Source: Staphylococcus simulans
GTDB taxonomy: Bacteria > Bacillota > Bacilli > Staphylococcales > Staphylococcaceae
Direction of reading: 5' to 3'
Assembly (NCBI RefSeq): GCF_002902285.1
Contig: NZ_PPRU01000038.1
Location: 1-62,260 of the forward strand
Length of the DNA stretch: 62,260 bases
Each line of letters starts with the position of its first letter. Position 1 is the stretch's first letter. The notes under the pieces are model-generated. The model was given only the letters and a program-made list of their open reading frames with translations. It made no database searches and was not told where the DNA came from. Shown here piece by piece: positions 46,605-56,279 of this stretch. The position numbers and the translations under genes were made by a program.

Positions 46605-48401
46605 TTGTTGAGTAAATTCACAGTGGAAGAAGAATTTATGTTAGATGGAAAGCCTTTGAAGATTTTGTCAGGTGCGATTCATTATTTCAGAGTGTTGCCT
46701 GAAGACTGGGAACATTCTTTGTACAACTTGAAAGCCTTGGGCTTTAACGCCGTTGAGACATACGTACCGTGGAATTTTCACGAAACCGTTGAAGGTGAGT
46801 TCGACTTTTCTGGGACGAAAGATATCAAACGTTTCATTCATACGGCTGAAGCTATTGGTCTTTATGTCATCATCAGACCTTCTCCATACATTTGTGCAGA
46901 ATGGGAATTCGGTGGTTTGCCAGCGTGGTTGTTAACAAAACCAAACTTACGTGTGCGTTCGCGTGATCCGCAATTCTTAGAGTATGTGGAGTGTTATTAC
47001 GACCGCTTATTTGAAATCTTAACACCGCTTCAAATCGACCATCACGGCCTCATCCTCATGATGCAAGTCGAAAATGAATACGGCTCTTATGGTGAAGACA
47101 AGACCTACCTCAGTGCACTCGCCCGCATGATGCGAGACCGCGGTGTAACAGTACCGCTATTCACATCAGACGGCTCATGGCAACAATGTTTAGAGGCCGG
47201 CAGTCTCGCTGAAGCAGACATCATACCGACAGGCAACTTCGGTTCGAAATCACAAAAGCGTTTAGACAACCTGCACAAGTTCCATCAACAATTCGGCAAA
47301 ACGTGGCCGTTAATGAGTATGGAATTTTGGGATGGCTGGTTCAACCGCTGGGGCGACCGCATTATTACACGTCAAAGCGATGAACTGATTGATGAAATCG
47401 GTGAAGTATTAAAATGCGGTTCCATTAATCTCTATATGTTTCATGGCGGCACGAATTTCGGATTTTGGAATGGTTGTTCTGCACGAGGACGTATCGATTT
47501 ACCACAAGTGACATCTTATGATTACGATGCGCCTTTAGATGAAGCAGGCAATCCAACCGTGAAGTACTACAAAATTCAACAGCTGGTACACAAGCTTCAT
47601 CCAGAGATTCAACAAACAACACCGAAAGTGAAACCGTTGATGTCTAAAGAGCATATCACGCTAACTGATAAAGTCAGCTTGTTTAACATCCTAGAAGATA
47701 TCAGCCATCACAGCGAAAGCTTCTATCCAGAATCCATGGAGACTGCTGGTACAGGCTATGGTTACATGGTTTATCGTACACAGTTGAAACGAGCGACTAG
47801 ACAAGAGTATCTAAGAATCGTGGATGCGAGAGACCGTGTCCAATTGTTCTTAGACAATGAAAAAGTCTATACCGCCTATCAAGAAGAAATCGGCGACAAG
47901 TTTGAGGTGGCATTAAAACAACCTGTCGTTCAAGCAGATGTGCTAGTCGAACACATGGGACGTGTCAATTATGGATATAAACTCGTCGCGCCTACACAAC
48001 GCAAAGGTCTTGGTCAAGGTTTGATGCAAGACCTGCATTTTGTACAACAATGGGAACAATTCGCTATTGATTTTGACTTGTTAGAAGACAAGCACTTTGA
48101 ACAAGCATGGGAAGCAGACCAACCAAATTTCTACAGATATCAATTTGACATAGAAACACCTGAAAGTACTTACTTAGATGTAAGCGGTTTCGGTAAAGGT
48201 GTTGTATTAGTGAACGGTTTTAACATAGGTCGTTACTGGAACATAGGCCCGACACTTTCTTTGTATATCCCAGGTGCATTATTGAAACCAGGTCAAAATG
48301 ACATCATTATTTTCGAAACAGAAGGACAGTACTCAGAGGAAATCCGCTTATTACAAGCACCTCAATATATAGCCTCAAAACGTAAGGAGAGAACATCATG
48401 A
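46605..48401 (+). CDS. bgaC: Intracellular GH35 beta-1,3-galactosidase (BgaC/GnbG-like)
   Basis: A 598-residue glycoside hydrolase family 35 enzyme without signal peptide. The TIM barrel comes first (ILSGAIHYFRVLPEDWEHSL, PYICAEWEFGGLPAWLL), with the acid/base E159 in QVENEYGSYG and the nucleophile E240 in SMEFWDGWF. C-terminal beta domains follow. BgaC-type enzymes release galactose from Gal-beta-1,3-GlcNAc and Gal-beta-1,3-GalNAc. The start is one of two consecutive TTG codons (46605 or 46608) behind AAGGAGG. It overlaps the next PTS gene by 4 bases. Confidence 0.92.
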   Translation: MLSKFTVEEEFMLDGKPLKILSGAIHYFRVLPEDWEHSLYNLKALGFNAVETYVPWNFHETVEGEFDFSGTKDIKRFIHTAEAIGLYVIIRPSPYICAEWEFGGLPAWLLTKPNLRVRSRDPQFLEYVECYYDRLFEILTPLQIDHHGLILMMQVENEYGSYGEDKTYLSALARMMRDRGVTVPLFTSDGSWQQCLEAGSLAEADIIPTGNFGSKSQKRLDNLHKFHQQFGKTWPLMSMEFWDGWFNRWGDRIITRQSDELIDEIGEVLKCGSINLYMFHGGTNFGFWNGCSARGRIDLPQVTSYDYDAPLDEAGNPTVKYYKIQQLVHKLHPEIQQTTPKVKPLMSKEHITLTDKVSLFNILEDISHHSESFYPESMETAGTGYGYMVYRTQLKRATRQEYLRIVDARDRVQLFLDNEKVYTAYQEEIGDKFEVALKQPVVQADVLVEHMGRVNYGYKLVAPTQRKGLGQGLMQDLHFVQQWEQFAIDFDLLEDKHFEQAWEADQPNFYRYQFDIETPESTYLDVSGFGKGVVLVNGFNIGRYWNIGPTLSLYIPGALLKPGQNDIIIFETEGQYSEEIRLLQAPQYIASKRKERTS

Positions 48402-48874
48402 TTATAGCAAACAGAATTGACGGCCGTTTAATTCACGGTCAAGTCGCAAACTTATGGGCAACGAAACTGAATATCACACGTTTTATGGTAATTGATGATG
48501 AAGTCGCTCAAAGCACAATTGACAAGCAAGGCTTGAAATTAGCAACACCTGCAGGTGTGCGTTTAAGTGTCTTGCCTGTAGCAAAAGCAGCTGAAAATAT
48601 TTTAGCAGGCAGATACGATTCACAACGCTTAATGGTCATTGCGAAGAAACCAGATCGTTTCTTAGAACTGATCAATCAAGGTGTTGACCTTGATGTATTA
48701 AACGTAGGTAATATGTCTCAAACAGATGAAACAAAGTCTATTACCCGTTCAATCAATGTAACGGATAAAGATATTAACGACTTTAAAGCAATTCAACAAA
48801 AAGGCGTTAAGATAACTGCTCAAATGGTTCCAAACGATAAAGCAGAAGATTTTATGACATTAATTAAGGGATAG
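48398..48874 (+). CDS. PTS EIIB, mannose/sorbose family
   Basis: A 158-residue EIIB. The phosphohistidine is H13 in RIDGRLIHGQV. It overlaps bgaC by ATGA, and translation is coupled. It would phosphorylate the sugar carried by the EIIC/EIID pair next to it. Confidence 0.92.
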   Translation: MIIANRIDGRLIHGQVANLWATKLNITRFMVIDDEVAQSTIDKQGLKLATPAGVRLSVLPVAKAAENILAGRYDSQRLMVIAKKPDRFLELINQGVDLDVLNVGNMSQTDETKSITRSINVTDKDINDFKAIQQKGVKITAQMVPNDKAEDFMTLIKG

Positions 48875-48891
48875 TCAGGAGTGAAGACAAC

Positions 48892-49788
48892 ATGGAAATA
48901 CTTTGGTGGCAGATTTTATTATTAACCTTGTATGCAGGGTATCAAATCCTAGATGAAATCCAAATTTATTCATCTTTAAGCCAACCTGTATTTGCGGGAT
49001 TAATCGCCGGTTTGATTATGGGCGATGTGACAACAGGGTTGATTATCGGCGGTAGTATGCAATTAACGATTTTAGGTGTAGGGACATTCGGGGGTGCATC
49101 AAGAATTGATGCCAACTCTGGTACCTTACTTGCGGTCGCATTCTCAGTAGCACTTGGAATGAACCCGCAACAAGCTTTAGCAACATTGGCCGTGCCGGTT
49201 GCGAGCTTAATGATTCAAACAGATATTTTAGCACGTTTTGCTAACACATTCTTTGCGCATAGAATCGATGCGAAAATCGAATCATTTGATTACAAAGCAA
49301 TTGAAAGAAACTATTTATACGGTATGATCCCTTGGTCATTATCAAGAATGATTCCAGTATTCTTAGCATTAGCTTTTGGTGGCGGCGTAGTTAAAGCCGT
49401 TGTAAATTACTTGAACTCAGATTTGAAATGGTTAGGTGATGGTTTAACTGTTGCCGGTGCCGTTTTACCAGCTGTAGGTTTCGCAATCCTTTTACGTTAT
49501 CTACCTATTAAAAAACATTTCCCATACTTCATTTTAGGTTTCGTATTAACAGCGTTATTCGTAACTGTATTTGATGGTATGACTGGACTTGGTACAGCAG
49601 TAGCTGGCTTAGATAAACACTTCGGTATTAAATTCACTGGTTTATCAATGTTAGGTATCGCATTGATCGGTTTCGCGTTTGCCGCAATTGAATACAAACG
49701 TACATCAGAAAGCCGTCCAGTACCGCAGTATGGTGGCGCAGCTCAGAATAATAACAGCGAAGGAGAGATTGAGGATGACGAACTCTAA
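48892..49788 (+). CDS. PTS EIIC, mannose/sorbose family
   Basis: A 298-residue membrane subunit with about eight hydrophobic segments and the family patterns VFAGLIAGLIMGDVTTGLIIGGSMQLTILGVGTFGGAS in the first third, rich in glycine. Together with EIID it forms the sugar channel. The substrate is inferred as lacto-N-biose or galacto-N-biose from the bgaC/nagA/agaS context. Its last 14 bases overlap EIID. Confidence 0.9.
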   Translation: MEILWWQILLLTLYAGYQILDEIQIYSSLSQPVFAGLIAGLIMGDVTTGLIIGGSMQLTILGVGTFGGASRIDANSGTLLAVAFSVALGMNPQQALATLAVPVASLMIQTDILARFANTFFAHRIDAKIESFDYKAIERNYLYGMIPWSLSRMIPVFLALAFGGGVVKAVVNYLNSDLKWLGDGLTVAGAVLPAVGFAILLRYLPIKKHFPYFILGFVLTALFVTVFDGMTGLGTAVAGLDKHFGIKFTGLSMLGIALIGFAFAAIEYKRTSESRPVPQYGGAAQNNNSEGEIEDDEL

Positions 49789-50605
49789 TAATCAAAACGG
49801 CACATCTTATAAATTAACCAAAAAAGATTTTAATCAAATCAATCGCCGTAGCTTATTTGCCTATCAATTAGGGTGGAACTATGAACGTATGCAAGCCTCT
49901 GGTTATTTGTATACTATCCTTCCGCAATTAAGAAAGATTTATGGCGACGGCACACCAGAACTTAAAGAAATGATGAAAACTCATACACAATTCTTTAACA
50001 CAAGTAACTTCTTCAATACCATCATCATGGGTATTGATATCGCAATGGAAGAGAAAGAAAAAGTAAAAGCTAAAGACTCAGTACAAGGTTTGAAAGTTGG
50101 TTTAATGGGACCATTCGCCGCAATCGGTGACTCAATCTTTGCCTCATTAATCCCGACAATCTTCGGTGCTTTAGCTGCCAACATGGCAATCAACGGTAAC
50201 CCGATCGGCGCATTTATCTGGTTAGCAGCTCAAATCGCCGTTATGGTATTCAGATGGAAACAATTAGAATTCGCGTATAAAGAAGGGGTATCCCTTGTTA
50301 CGACAATGCAACACAGACTTGAGAACTTAACGAACGCAGCGACATTGCTCGGGGTCTTCATGGTCGGAGCTCTCGTCGCCACGATGATTAAAGTGAAGTT
50401 CGCTTGGATGCCGCACATCGGTAAATTGACAATTGATGTTCAAAACAATATCGATATGATCTTACCTAAATTATTACCACTTGGTATCGTATTAGCGATT
50501 TACTGGTTACTTGGACGCAATAAAATGAGTTCAACTAAAGCCATCTTTATCGTATTAGTGGTATCAATTATCTTATCTGCATTAGGCATTATCGGTAAAG
50601 CTTAA
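49775..50605 (+). CDS. PTS EIID, mannose/sorbose family
   Basis: A 276-residue EIID. It has the family start LTKKDFNQINRRSLFAYQLGWNYERMQASGYLY and the conserved GLKVGLMGPFAAIGDSIFASLIPTIFGALAANMA stretch. The ATG at 49775 behind AGGAGAGATTGAGG is used; a longer in-frame extension to 49679 lies within EIIC and has no ribosome site. The C-terminus is anchored by two or more membrane helices. Confidence 0.9.
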   Translation: MTNSNNQNGTSYKLTKKDFNQINRRSLFAYQLGWNYERMQASGYLYTILPQLRKIYGDGTPELKEMMKTHTQFFNTSNFFNTIIMGIDIAMEEKEKVKAKDSVQGLKVGLMGPFAAIGDSIFASLIPTIFGALAANMAINGNPIGAFIWLAAQIAVMVFRWKQLEFAYKEGVSLVTTMQHRLENLTNAATLLGVFMVGALVATMIKVKFAWMPHIGKLTIDVQNNIDMILPKLLPLGIVLAIYWLLGRNKMSSTKAIFIVLVVSIILSALGIIGKA

Positions 50606-50626
50606 TTCAAAGGTGGAAACAAAGAG

Positions 50627-51004
50627 ATGAAAAAATTAATATTAATCAGTCATGGCGCATTTTGTGAAGGTTTAAAAGAAAGTGCAGAAATGATTTTAGG
50701 TGAACAACCTGATATCGTTCCTGTCCCGTTATTACCAGAAGAAAGTGCAGAAGACTTCCAAGCAAAATTACTTGCGGAAATGGCCAAAGAAGACGGCTTT
50801 ACAGTCTTTGCGGATTTAATGGGCGGGACACCTGCCAATGTTGCGGCTAAATTATTAATGCAAGGTCAGCAGTTTGATTTATATGCTGGTATGAACTTGC
50901 CGATGATTGTCGCATATGTAAATGGTGAACTCTTAGGAGAAGCACAAGATATCGTTGGAAAAACGAAAGAGTATATTGTGAAAGTAAACGATTTATTATT
51001 ATAG
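50627..51004 (+). CDS. PTS EIIA, mannose family
   Basis: A 125-residue EIIA-man domain. The phosphohistidine is H9 in LILISHGAFCEG, followed by FADLMGGTPANVAAKLL typical of the fold. It accepts phosphate from HPr and completes the B-C-D-A PTS. Only 23 bases separate it from nagA. Confidence 0.92.
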   Translation: MKKLILISHGAFCEGLKESAEMILGEQPDIVPVPLLPEESAEDFQAKLLAEMAKEDGFTVFADLMGGTPANVAAKLLMQGQQFDLYAGMNLPMIVAYVNGELLGEAQDIVGKTKEYIVKVNDLLL

Positions 51005-51027
51005 ATTACGAATAAGAAGGTAGAAAC

Positions 51028-52185
51028 ATGTCAGAATATGTAATTAGCAACGCTAAGATTTACAGTGAAGATCAAGTGATTGAATCAGGATATGTCCATA
51101 TTAAAGACGGTAAAATTGAAGCAGTCGAAAGTGGTGTGTATACAGGCCCGCTTACTCAACATGATGCGGAAGGTAAAATTTTACTTCCAGGATTTATAGA
51201 TATTCATATCCACGGTGGATATGGCAATGATGCGATGGATGCATCTGTTGAAGGGTTGCAACACTTAGCTGAGAATTTACTAAGCGAAGGGACTACTTCT
51301 TTCTTAGCGACAACAATGACACAATCTGAAGAAAATATTAATAAAGCGTTAGAATCAATTGTTGCGTATAAAGCAACACAAAACAGCTATAATGCTGCGG
51401 AAATTGTCGGTATCCATTTAGAAGGACCGTTTATTTCAGAACATAAAATCGGTGCACAAAATCCAGCCTACGTGCAACAACCAAGTGTTGAGAAACTGAA
51501 ACATTTCCAAGAAACAGCAGATCATAATATCAAAATTCTCACTTTCGCTCCCGAAGTGGAAGGTGCTGATGTTATGTTAGAAGCATTTAAAGATGAGATT
51601 ATCTTCTCTATCGGCCATACGACAGCAGACTTCGACCAAGTCAATGCCGCTGTAGCCAAAGGCGCAAAACACATTACTCATCTATACAATGCAGGTACAC
51701 CATTCTTACACCGTGCCCCTGGTGATTTCGGTGCTGCCTGGACGAATGATGATTTAAGTACAGAATTGATTGTAGACGGTGTACACTCTCATCCGGCATC
51801 TATTAAAATTGCCTATAAAATGAAAGGTAATGAACACTTTTATGTGATTACAGATGCGATGCGCGCGAAAGGTATGTCAGAAGGCGAATACGACCTTGGC
51901 GGCCAAACTGTCGTAGTGAAAGGAAAAGAAGCAAGATTAAAAACAGGTTCTCTTGCGGGTAGTATATTAAGAATGAATCAAGGACTTAAAAACCTACTTG
52001 ATTTTACAGGTGACACTTTAGAAAACGCATGGAGAACAACGAGTTTGAACCAAGCGAAAGCACTCAAAATAGATAATCAAAAAGGCAGTATCAAACCAGG
52101 CAAAGATGCAGACCTCATTTTAGTAGATGAAGACATCAACGTTTTGACTGCCATTAAAAAAGGAAAAATCCATTCCTTTAGTTAA
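51028..52185 (+). CDS. nagA: N-acetylhexosamine-6-phosphate deacetylase
   Basis: A 385-residue amidohydrolase. It has metal-binding residues in IDIHIHGGYGNDAMD (about 60) and HLEGPFI (about 132), then SIGHTTAD, HLYNAGTPF and the catalytic aspartate in ITDAMRAKG. NagA removes acetate from GlcNAc-6-P; the GnbF member of the gnb operon of Lactobacillus acts likewise on GalNAc-6-P. Its position at the end of this operon favours GalNAc-6-P and GlcNAc-6-P from the disaccharide. The gene is separate from any nagB in this window. Confidence 0.92.
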   Translation: MSEYVISNAKIYSEDQVIESGYVHIKDGKIEAVESGVYTGPLTQHDAEGKILLPGFIDIHIHGGYGNDAMDASVEGLQHLAENLLSEGTTSFLATTMTQSEENINKALESIVAYKATQNSYNAAEIVGIHLEGPFISEHKIGAQNPAYVQQPSVEKLKHFQETADHNIKILTFAPEVEGADVMLEAFKDEIIFSIGHTTADFDQVNAAVAKGAKHITHLYNAGTPFLHRAPGDFGAAWTNDDLSTELIVDGVHSHPASIKIAYKMKGNEHFYVITDAMRAKGMSEGEYDLGGQTVVVKGKEARLKTGSLAGSILRMNQGLKNLLDFTGDTLENAWRTTSLNQAKALKIDNQKGSIKPGKDADLILVDEDINVLTAIKKGKIHSFS

Positions 52186-52251
52186 AAAATAATCCAATAA
52201 AACCCCAACCCCCTAGTGAATATAAGATGATTCATCAACAATCATCACAGT

Positions 52252-52288
52252 ACCCGGTTCCTAAGTAGTCATAGGAGCCGGGTTTATT
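52252..52288 (+). terminator. Terminator of the gnb-like operon
   Basis: ACCCGGTTCCTA pairs with TAGGAGCCGGGT (one G-U) and is followed by TTATTGTATTTT. Confidence 0.85.
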
Positions 52289-52300
52289 GTATTTTGTAAA

Positions 52301-52314
52301 TGTAAGCCTTTACA
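52301..52314 (+). promoter_or_regulatory. Candidate CcpA cre site
   Basis: TGTAAGCCTTTACA differs at one position from the cre consensus TGWAANCGNTNWCA. It is located upstream of the LacI-type regulator of the polyol genes, where catabolite repression would be expected. Confidence 0.5.
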
Positions 52315-52352
52315 TTTATGCTAGGATACATTAAAATAAGAATCAGTTTTAA

Positions 52353-52366
52353 CTTAAACGTTTAAG
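52353..52366 (+). promoter_or_regulatory. LacI-type operator before the regulator gene
   Basis: CTTAAACGTTTAAG is a perfect 14-base palindrome with the central CG typical of LacI-family sites. It ends 12 bases before the regulator start. The same core recurs before the transporter gene. Confidence 0.8.
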
Positions 52367-52378
52367 GAAGTAATCAAT

Positions 52379-53401
52379 ATGAACAATAATCCAACACTTC
52401 ACGACGTCGCAAAAGCAGCAGGTGTTTCTGTAGCAACCGTTTCAAATGTGATGAATGGTAAAAAAGGACAAGTCAGCGAAAAAACGAAAGCGAAAGTAGA
52501 AGCAGCTGTTGAGTCGCTAGGTTATCAACCAAATACGTATGCCCGTCAGTTAAAAAGCGGCCAGAGTAACTTAGTTGCCTTTATTGTCCCTGACCAAAAC
52601 CCATTCTTTACGGATATTTTGAACGGTTTAACTACAGTGTGTTTAGAACACAACTTGCAAGTGATTGTGATTTCGTCAGAAGAAAGTGAACAACGACAAA
52701 ATGAATTGATAGATTTATTTGTGAAACAACGTGTCAATGCGATTGTGTTAGCACCTGTTTCGTCGCACCTGACATTAAAAGATGAATGGAAAAAGACACC
52801 AATTGTGACAGTAGACAGAACGATAGAAGCGAGTGATGTGCCAAGTGTCACGGTGAATAACCAAGCAGCTGGTTATCAAGCAACTAAACACTTATTGGAA
52901 TTAGGCCACGCGTCTATTGCGATTTTACTGGCAAATCCTAATATCAGTACAACTACCCATAGACAAGCAGGATATGAACAAGCGTTAATGGATAACCAGT
53001 TAACAGTTGATGCGCGTTTAATGAGTTTTAGTGATGATAAATTGGGGACTGAGGCTCAGATAAGAAGCGGGTATCTTGCGACTAAGCAATGGCTGACTTC
53101 AAAAGATGCGCCAAGTGCGTTAATCGCAACGAACTATTTATTGATGATCGGTGCGTTACAAGCCTTTAAAGAACTGGATATTCAAATCGGCAAAGACATT
53201 TCATTTATCGGTTTTGATAATAGTCATTGGAACGAAATTTATTCACCAGCCATTACGGTCGTAGAACAACCAGCAAGTAAACTCGGTGAATGTGCAGCAC
53301 AATTAATCATTGAAATGAACAACGATGAACCTGCAACTTCGGTAGAGTTATCAACGCATTTAGCCATAAGAGCATCGTGCGCTAAGAAAAATGAACGCTA
53401 G
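52379..53401 (+). CDS. LacI-family regulator of the polyol genes
   Basis: A 340-residue repressor with the LacI headpiece (TLHDVAKAAGVSVATVSNVMNG, hinge region at about 45-60) and a periplasmic-binding-type effector domain. It is autoregulated if the palindrome just upstream is its operator. The same palindrome lies between it and the transporter/kinase/dehydrogenase genes, which strongly suggests that it controls them. The inducer is probably a pentitol such as xylitol or D-arabitol. Confidence 0.88.
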   Translation: MNNNPTLHDVAKAAGVSVATVSNVMNGKKGQVSEKTKAKVEAAVESLGYQPNTYARQLKSGQSNLVAFIVPDQNPFFTDILNGLTTVCLEHNLQVIVISSEESEQRQNELIDLFVKQRVNAIVLAPVSSHLTLKDEWKKTPIVTVDRTIEASDVPSVTVNNQAAGYQATKHLLELGHASIAILLANPNISTTTHRQAGYEQALMDNQLTVDARLMSFSDDKLGTEAQIRSGYLATKQWLTSKDAPSALIATNYLLMIGALQAFKELDIQIGKDISFIGFDNSHWNEIYSPAITVVEQPASKLGECAAQLIIEMNNDEPATSVELSTHLAIRASCAKKNER

Positions 53402-53424
53402 TTCGTTCTTTTTTCTTAACGTCA

Positions 53425-53442
53425 AACTTAAACGTTTAAGTT
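53425..53442 (+). promoter_or_regulatory. LacI-type operator before the polyol operon
   Basis: AACTTAAACGTTTAAGTT is a perfect 18-base palindrome located 26 bases before the transporter ATG. It contains the same CTTAAACGTTTAAG as the site before the regulator gene. Confidence 0.85.
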
Positions 53443-53468
53443 AGTTATAAATGAGGGGGAAATCTATA

Positions 53469-54758
53469 ATGACGATAGAGAAAAATAGAAAGTTATGGAT
53501 GGGAATACCAACAGTTGTATTCTTAGGTATTATCGCAATCTTTATTTTTATGACAGGAGACGGTATTGAACAAGCCTTCTTGTCTAAATACATCGTAGAT
53601 ATTGGATTCAGCAAAAGCCAAGCATCATTAGTCTTTGCGGTATATGGTGTGATGGTAGTAGTGGGTTCATGGTTAGCGGCAGTCTTATCTGACGTATATG
53701 GACCAAGAAAAGTAATGACAAGCGGTGTTGTATTATGGATTGTCTTCCATGTACTCTTCTTGACGTTTGGTTTGCAAGTTGAAAATTACAACATGATGTT
53801 ATTGATGTACGGTATCAGAGGTATCGCATACCCATTATTCTTATACGGTTTCTTAGTATGGGTGACATACATTACAAATAAAGCACGACTTGCGACAGCA
53901 ATCGGTTGGTTCTGGGCGATGTTCTCAGTAGGTATGGGTGTCGTAGGTTCATACTTACCAAGTTTCACAATTCCATATATGGGCTTCATGGGAACACTAT
54001 GGCTATCTATCGTATGGATTATGATTGGCGGTATTATTGCTTATATCGCAGTAGGTAAAGACAATGTGAAACCTAACGCAGATTTAGCAGTAAGTGATCG
54101 TTATAAGAAGGTGCTTAAAGATATCGGTGTGGTTTATAAGAACCCTGAAATTATTAAAGTATTCATTGTAAGAATTATTAACCAACTATCACTCTTTGGA
54201 TTAGTGATTATCTTCCCAGTTTTATTTACAGATGAAATCGGCTTTACGATGCAACAATGGTTATGGATCTGGGGTACAATGCACGTCACTTGTATTGTTG
54301 GTGACGTATTCTGGGGTATTACTGCAGACAAAATCGGTTGGAAACGCCAAGTCATGTGGTTCGGTTGTGTCGGTTGCGGTATCACAACACTGACATTCTA
54401 TTACTTACCGATGATTAGCGGAGACGTATTCTTGATCGGCGTATTATGTGCTGTGTTATTCGGTATTACACAATCAGCATTCGTTCCGATTTTCGCGATT
54501 TTCACAGCGTTAGAACCAAATCATATCGGTGCGACATTATCTTCACATAACTTAGCAGCTGGTTTAAGTAACTTCTTACCATCTGTGATTGCGACAGTAT
54601 TATTACCAGTCTTCAATGAAATCGGTGTGGTATGGGCATTCGCATTATTATACTTCTTTGGTGCCGTATTGACGTACTTCATCAAAGTACATCAACCAGG
54701 ATTAAAAGAAAAACCACGTAAAGTAATCCAACCTAAACCGGATAATGTAAATATTTAA
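53469..54758 (+). CDS. MFS polyol transporter (RbtT/DalT/CsbX-like)
   Basis: A 429-residue major facilitator with 12 hydrophobic segments. The loop AVLSDVYGPRKVM is the MFS motif A, and the N-terminal DGIEQAFLSKYIVDIGFSKSQASLVFAVYG pattern resembles ribitol/arabitol transporters and Bacillus CsbX. The ATG at 53469 follows GAGGGGG. It is first in the operon with a xylulokinase and a polyol dehydrogenase, so xylitol or D-arabitol is the likely substrate. Confidence 0.86.
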   Translation: MTIEKNRKLWMGIPTVVFLGIIAIFIFMTGDGIEQAFLSKYIVDIGFSKSQASLVFAVYGVMVVVGSWLAAVLSDVYGPRKVMTSGVVLWIVFHVLFLTFGLQVENYNMMLLMYGIRGIAYPLFLYGFLVWVTYITNKARLATAIGWFWAMFSVGMGVVGSYLPSFTIPYMGFMGTLWLSIVWIMIGGIIAYIAVGKDNVKPNADLAVSDRYKKVLKDIGVVYKNPEIIKVFIVRIINQLSLFGLVIIFPVLFTDEIGFTMQQWLWIWGTMHVTCIVGDVFWGITADKIGWKRQVMWFGCVGCGITTLTFYYLPMISGDVFLIGVLCAVLFGITQSAFVPIFAIFTALEPNHIGATLSSHNLAAGLSNFLPSVIATVLLPVFNEIGVVWAFALLYFFGAVLTYFIKVHQPGLKEKPRKVIQPKPDNVNI

Positions 54759-54776
54759 AAAGGCAGATGAAACATA

Positions 54777-56279
54777 TTGAAACCACTTGTTTTAGGTATA
54801 GATTTAGGAACAAGCTCAGTTAAAGTGATTGCGGTTGACCAACAAGGTTCGATTGTGACATCAAGCAGTGAACCTATCAGTATTTCACAACCGCAAAATG
54901 GTTATAGTGAACAAAACCCAGATGAATGGGTACAAGCAACAAAACAAGCAATTCAAACACTGACAGATCAGTTAGACGACAGTCAGTACCAAATAGAAGG
55001 CATGTCTTTCTCAGGCCAAATGCATGGCTTAGTGTTATTAGACAAAGACAATCATCCTATTCGCCCGGCAATCTTATGGAACGATACTAGAAATACTGAA
55101 CAATGTGATGAAATTAAAGCACAGTTCGGAGATAAATTACTGGGCAATCCTATTCTAGAAGGCTTCACGTTACCAAAATTATTATGGGTGAAAGCACATG
55201 AACCACAACACTTTGAGAAAGCTGAAACATTTATTCTTCCAAAGGATTATGTCAGATATGCATTAACTGGCAAGGTTCAAATGGAGAAATCTGATGCATC
55301 CGGTACACTGCTTTACAACAGTGAAAGTGAAGCGTGGGATAAGGAAACGAGCAAGTATTATGAGCTTACACATTTACTTCCGGAACTCGTTAATTCAACA
55401 GATGTAGTGGGTGAAGTAACTGAAACAGTTGCACAGGAATTAAACTTACCAACTTCAACAAAAGTGATAGCGGGTGGTGCTGACGGTGCACTCGGTGCCG
55501 GTATTATCGGTGAAGGAGACGCGATGTGCAGTATCGGTACGTCTGGTGTAGTACTCGTTTGTCAGAAAGATTATAGTGATTATCAAAACAACATTCACTA
55601 CTTTAAACATGTCACACCGGATATCTCTTATGCGATGGGGGTTACACTTGCTGCAGGCTTCAGTTTAGACTGGTATAAACGTAATTTCTATGCAGAACAA
55701 AGTTTTGAAGACATTACGAAAGATGCGGAAAGTTCATCACCAGGTGCGAATGGTTTAGTATTCACGTCATACTTAATGGGAGAACGTACACCACATGGCG
55801 ATGCAAAAATTCGTGGCAGCTTTATCGGTATCAGTGGTAAACAAACACGTGCAGATTTCTCACGTGCAGTGATTGAAGGCATCACGTATTCGCTTTATGA
55901 ATCATTAGATTATATCAGACAGTTTTATCCAGCGATCCACACCATCACTTCAATTGGCGGCGGCGCTAAAAGTGATTTCTGGTTACAACTTCAAGCAGAT
56001 GTCTTTAACTTAGAAGTGAAGAAATTAAAACACGAAGAAGGACCAAGTATGGGTGCAGCAATTCTAGCTGCATATGGTGTTGGTTGGTTCGATTCATTAA
56101 AAGACTGTGTTGAAACCTTTATTCAGTACGACACGACTTTCAAACCAAACACACAAAAACATGAAACTTATGAACGTTACTTCAAAGTGTATCAAGACGT
56201 TTATCGAAATACGAAACAGATGACAGCGGATCTGTTATCAATTCAACAAAATCACGGGGGTTATACAGATGACAAATAA
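54777..56279 (+). CDS. xylB: Xylulokinase
   Basis: A 500-residue FGGY-family kinase. ATP-binding motif at the N-terminus (GIDLGTSSVKVIAVD), SFSGQMHGLVLLD around residue 80 (substrate contact), the catalytic aspartate in GGADGALGAG around residue 236 and the C-terminal SIGGGAKSDFWLQLQADVF. It phosphorylates D-xylulose to D-xylulose-5-phosphate, which enters the pentose phosphate pathway. The start is TTG. It overlaps the dehydrogenase gene by 11 bases. Confidence 0.92.
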   Translation: MKPLVLGIDLGTSSVKVIAVDQQGSIVTSSSEPISISQPQNGYSEQNPDEWVQATKQAIQTLTDQLDDSQYQIEGMSFSGQMHGLVLLDKDNHPIRPAILWNDTRNTEQCDEIKAQFGDKLLGNPILEGFTLPKLLWVKAHEPQHFEKAETFILPKDYVRYALTGKVQMEKSDASGTLLYNSESEAWDKETSKYYELTHLLPELVNSTDVVGEVTETVAQELNLPTSTKVIAGGADGALGAGIIGEGDAMCSIGTSGVVLVCQKDYSDYQNNIHYFKHVTPDISYAMGVTLAAGFSLDWYKRNFYAEQSFEDITKDAESSSPGANGLVFTSYLMGERTPHGDAKIRGSFIGISGKQTRADFSRAVIEGITYSLYESLDYIRQFYPAIHTITSIGGGAKSDFWLQLQADVFNLEVKKLKHEEGPSMGAAILAAYGVGWFDSLKDCVETFIQYDTTFKPNTQKHETYERYFKVYQDVYRNTKQMTADLLSIQQNHGGYTDDK

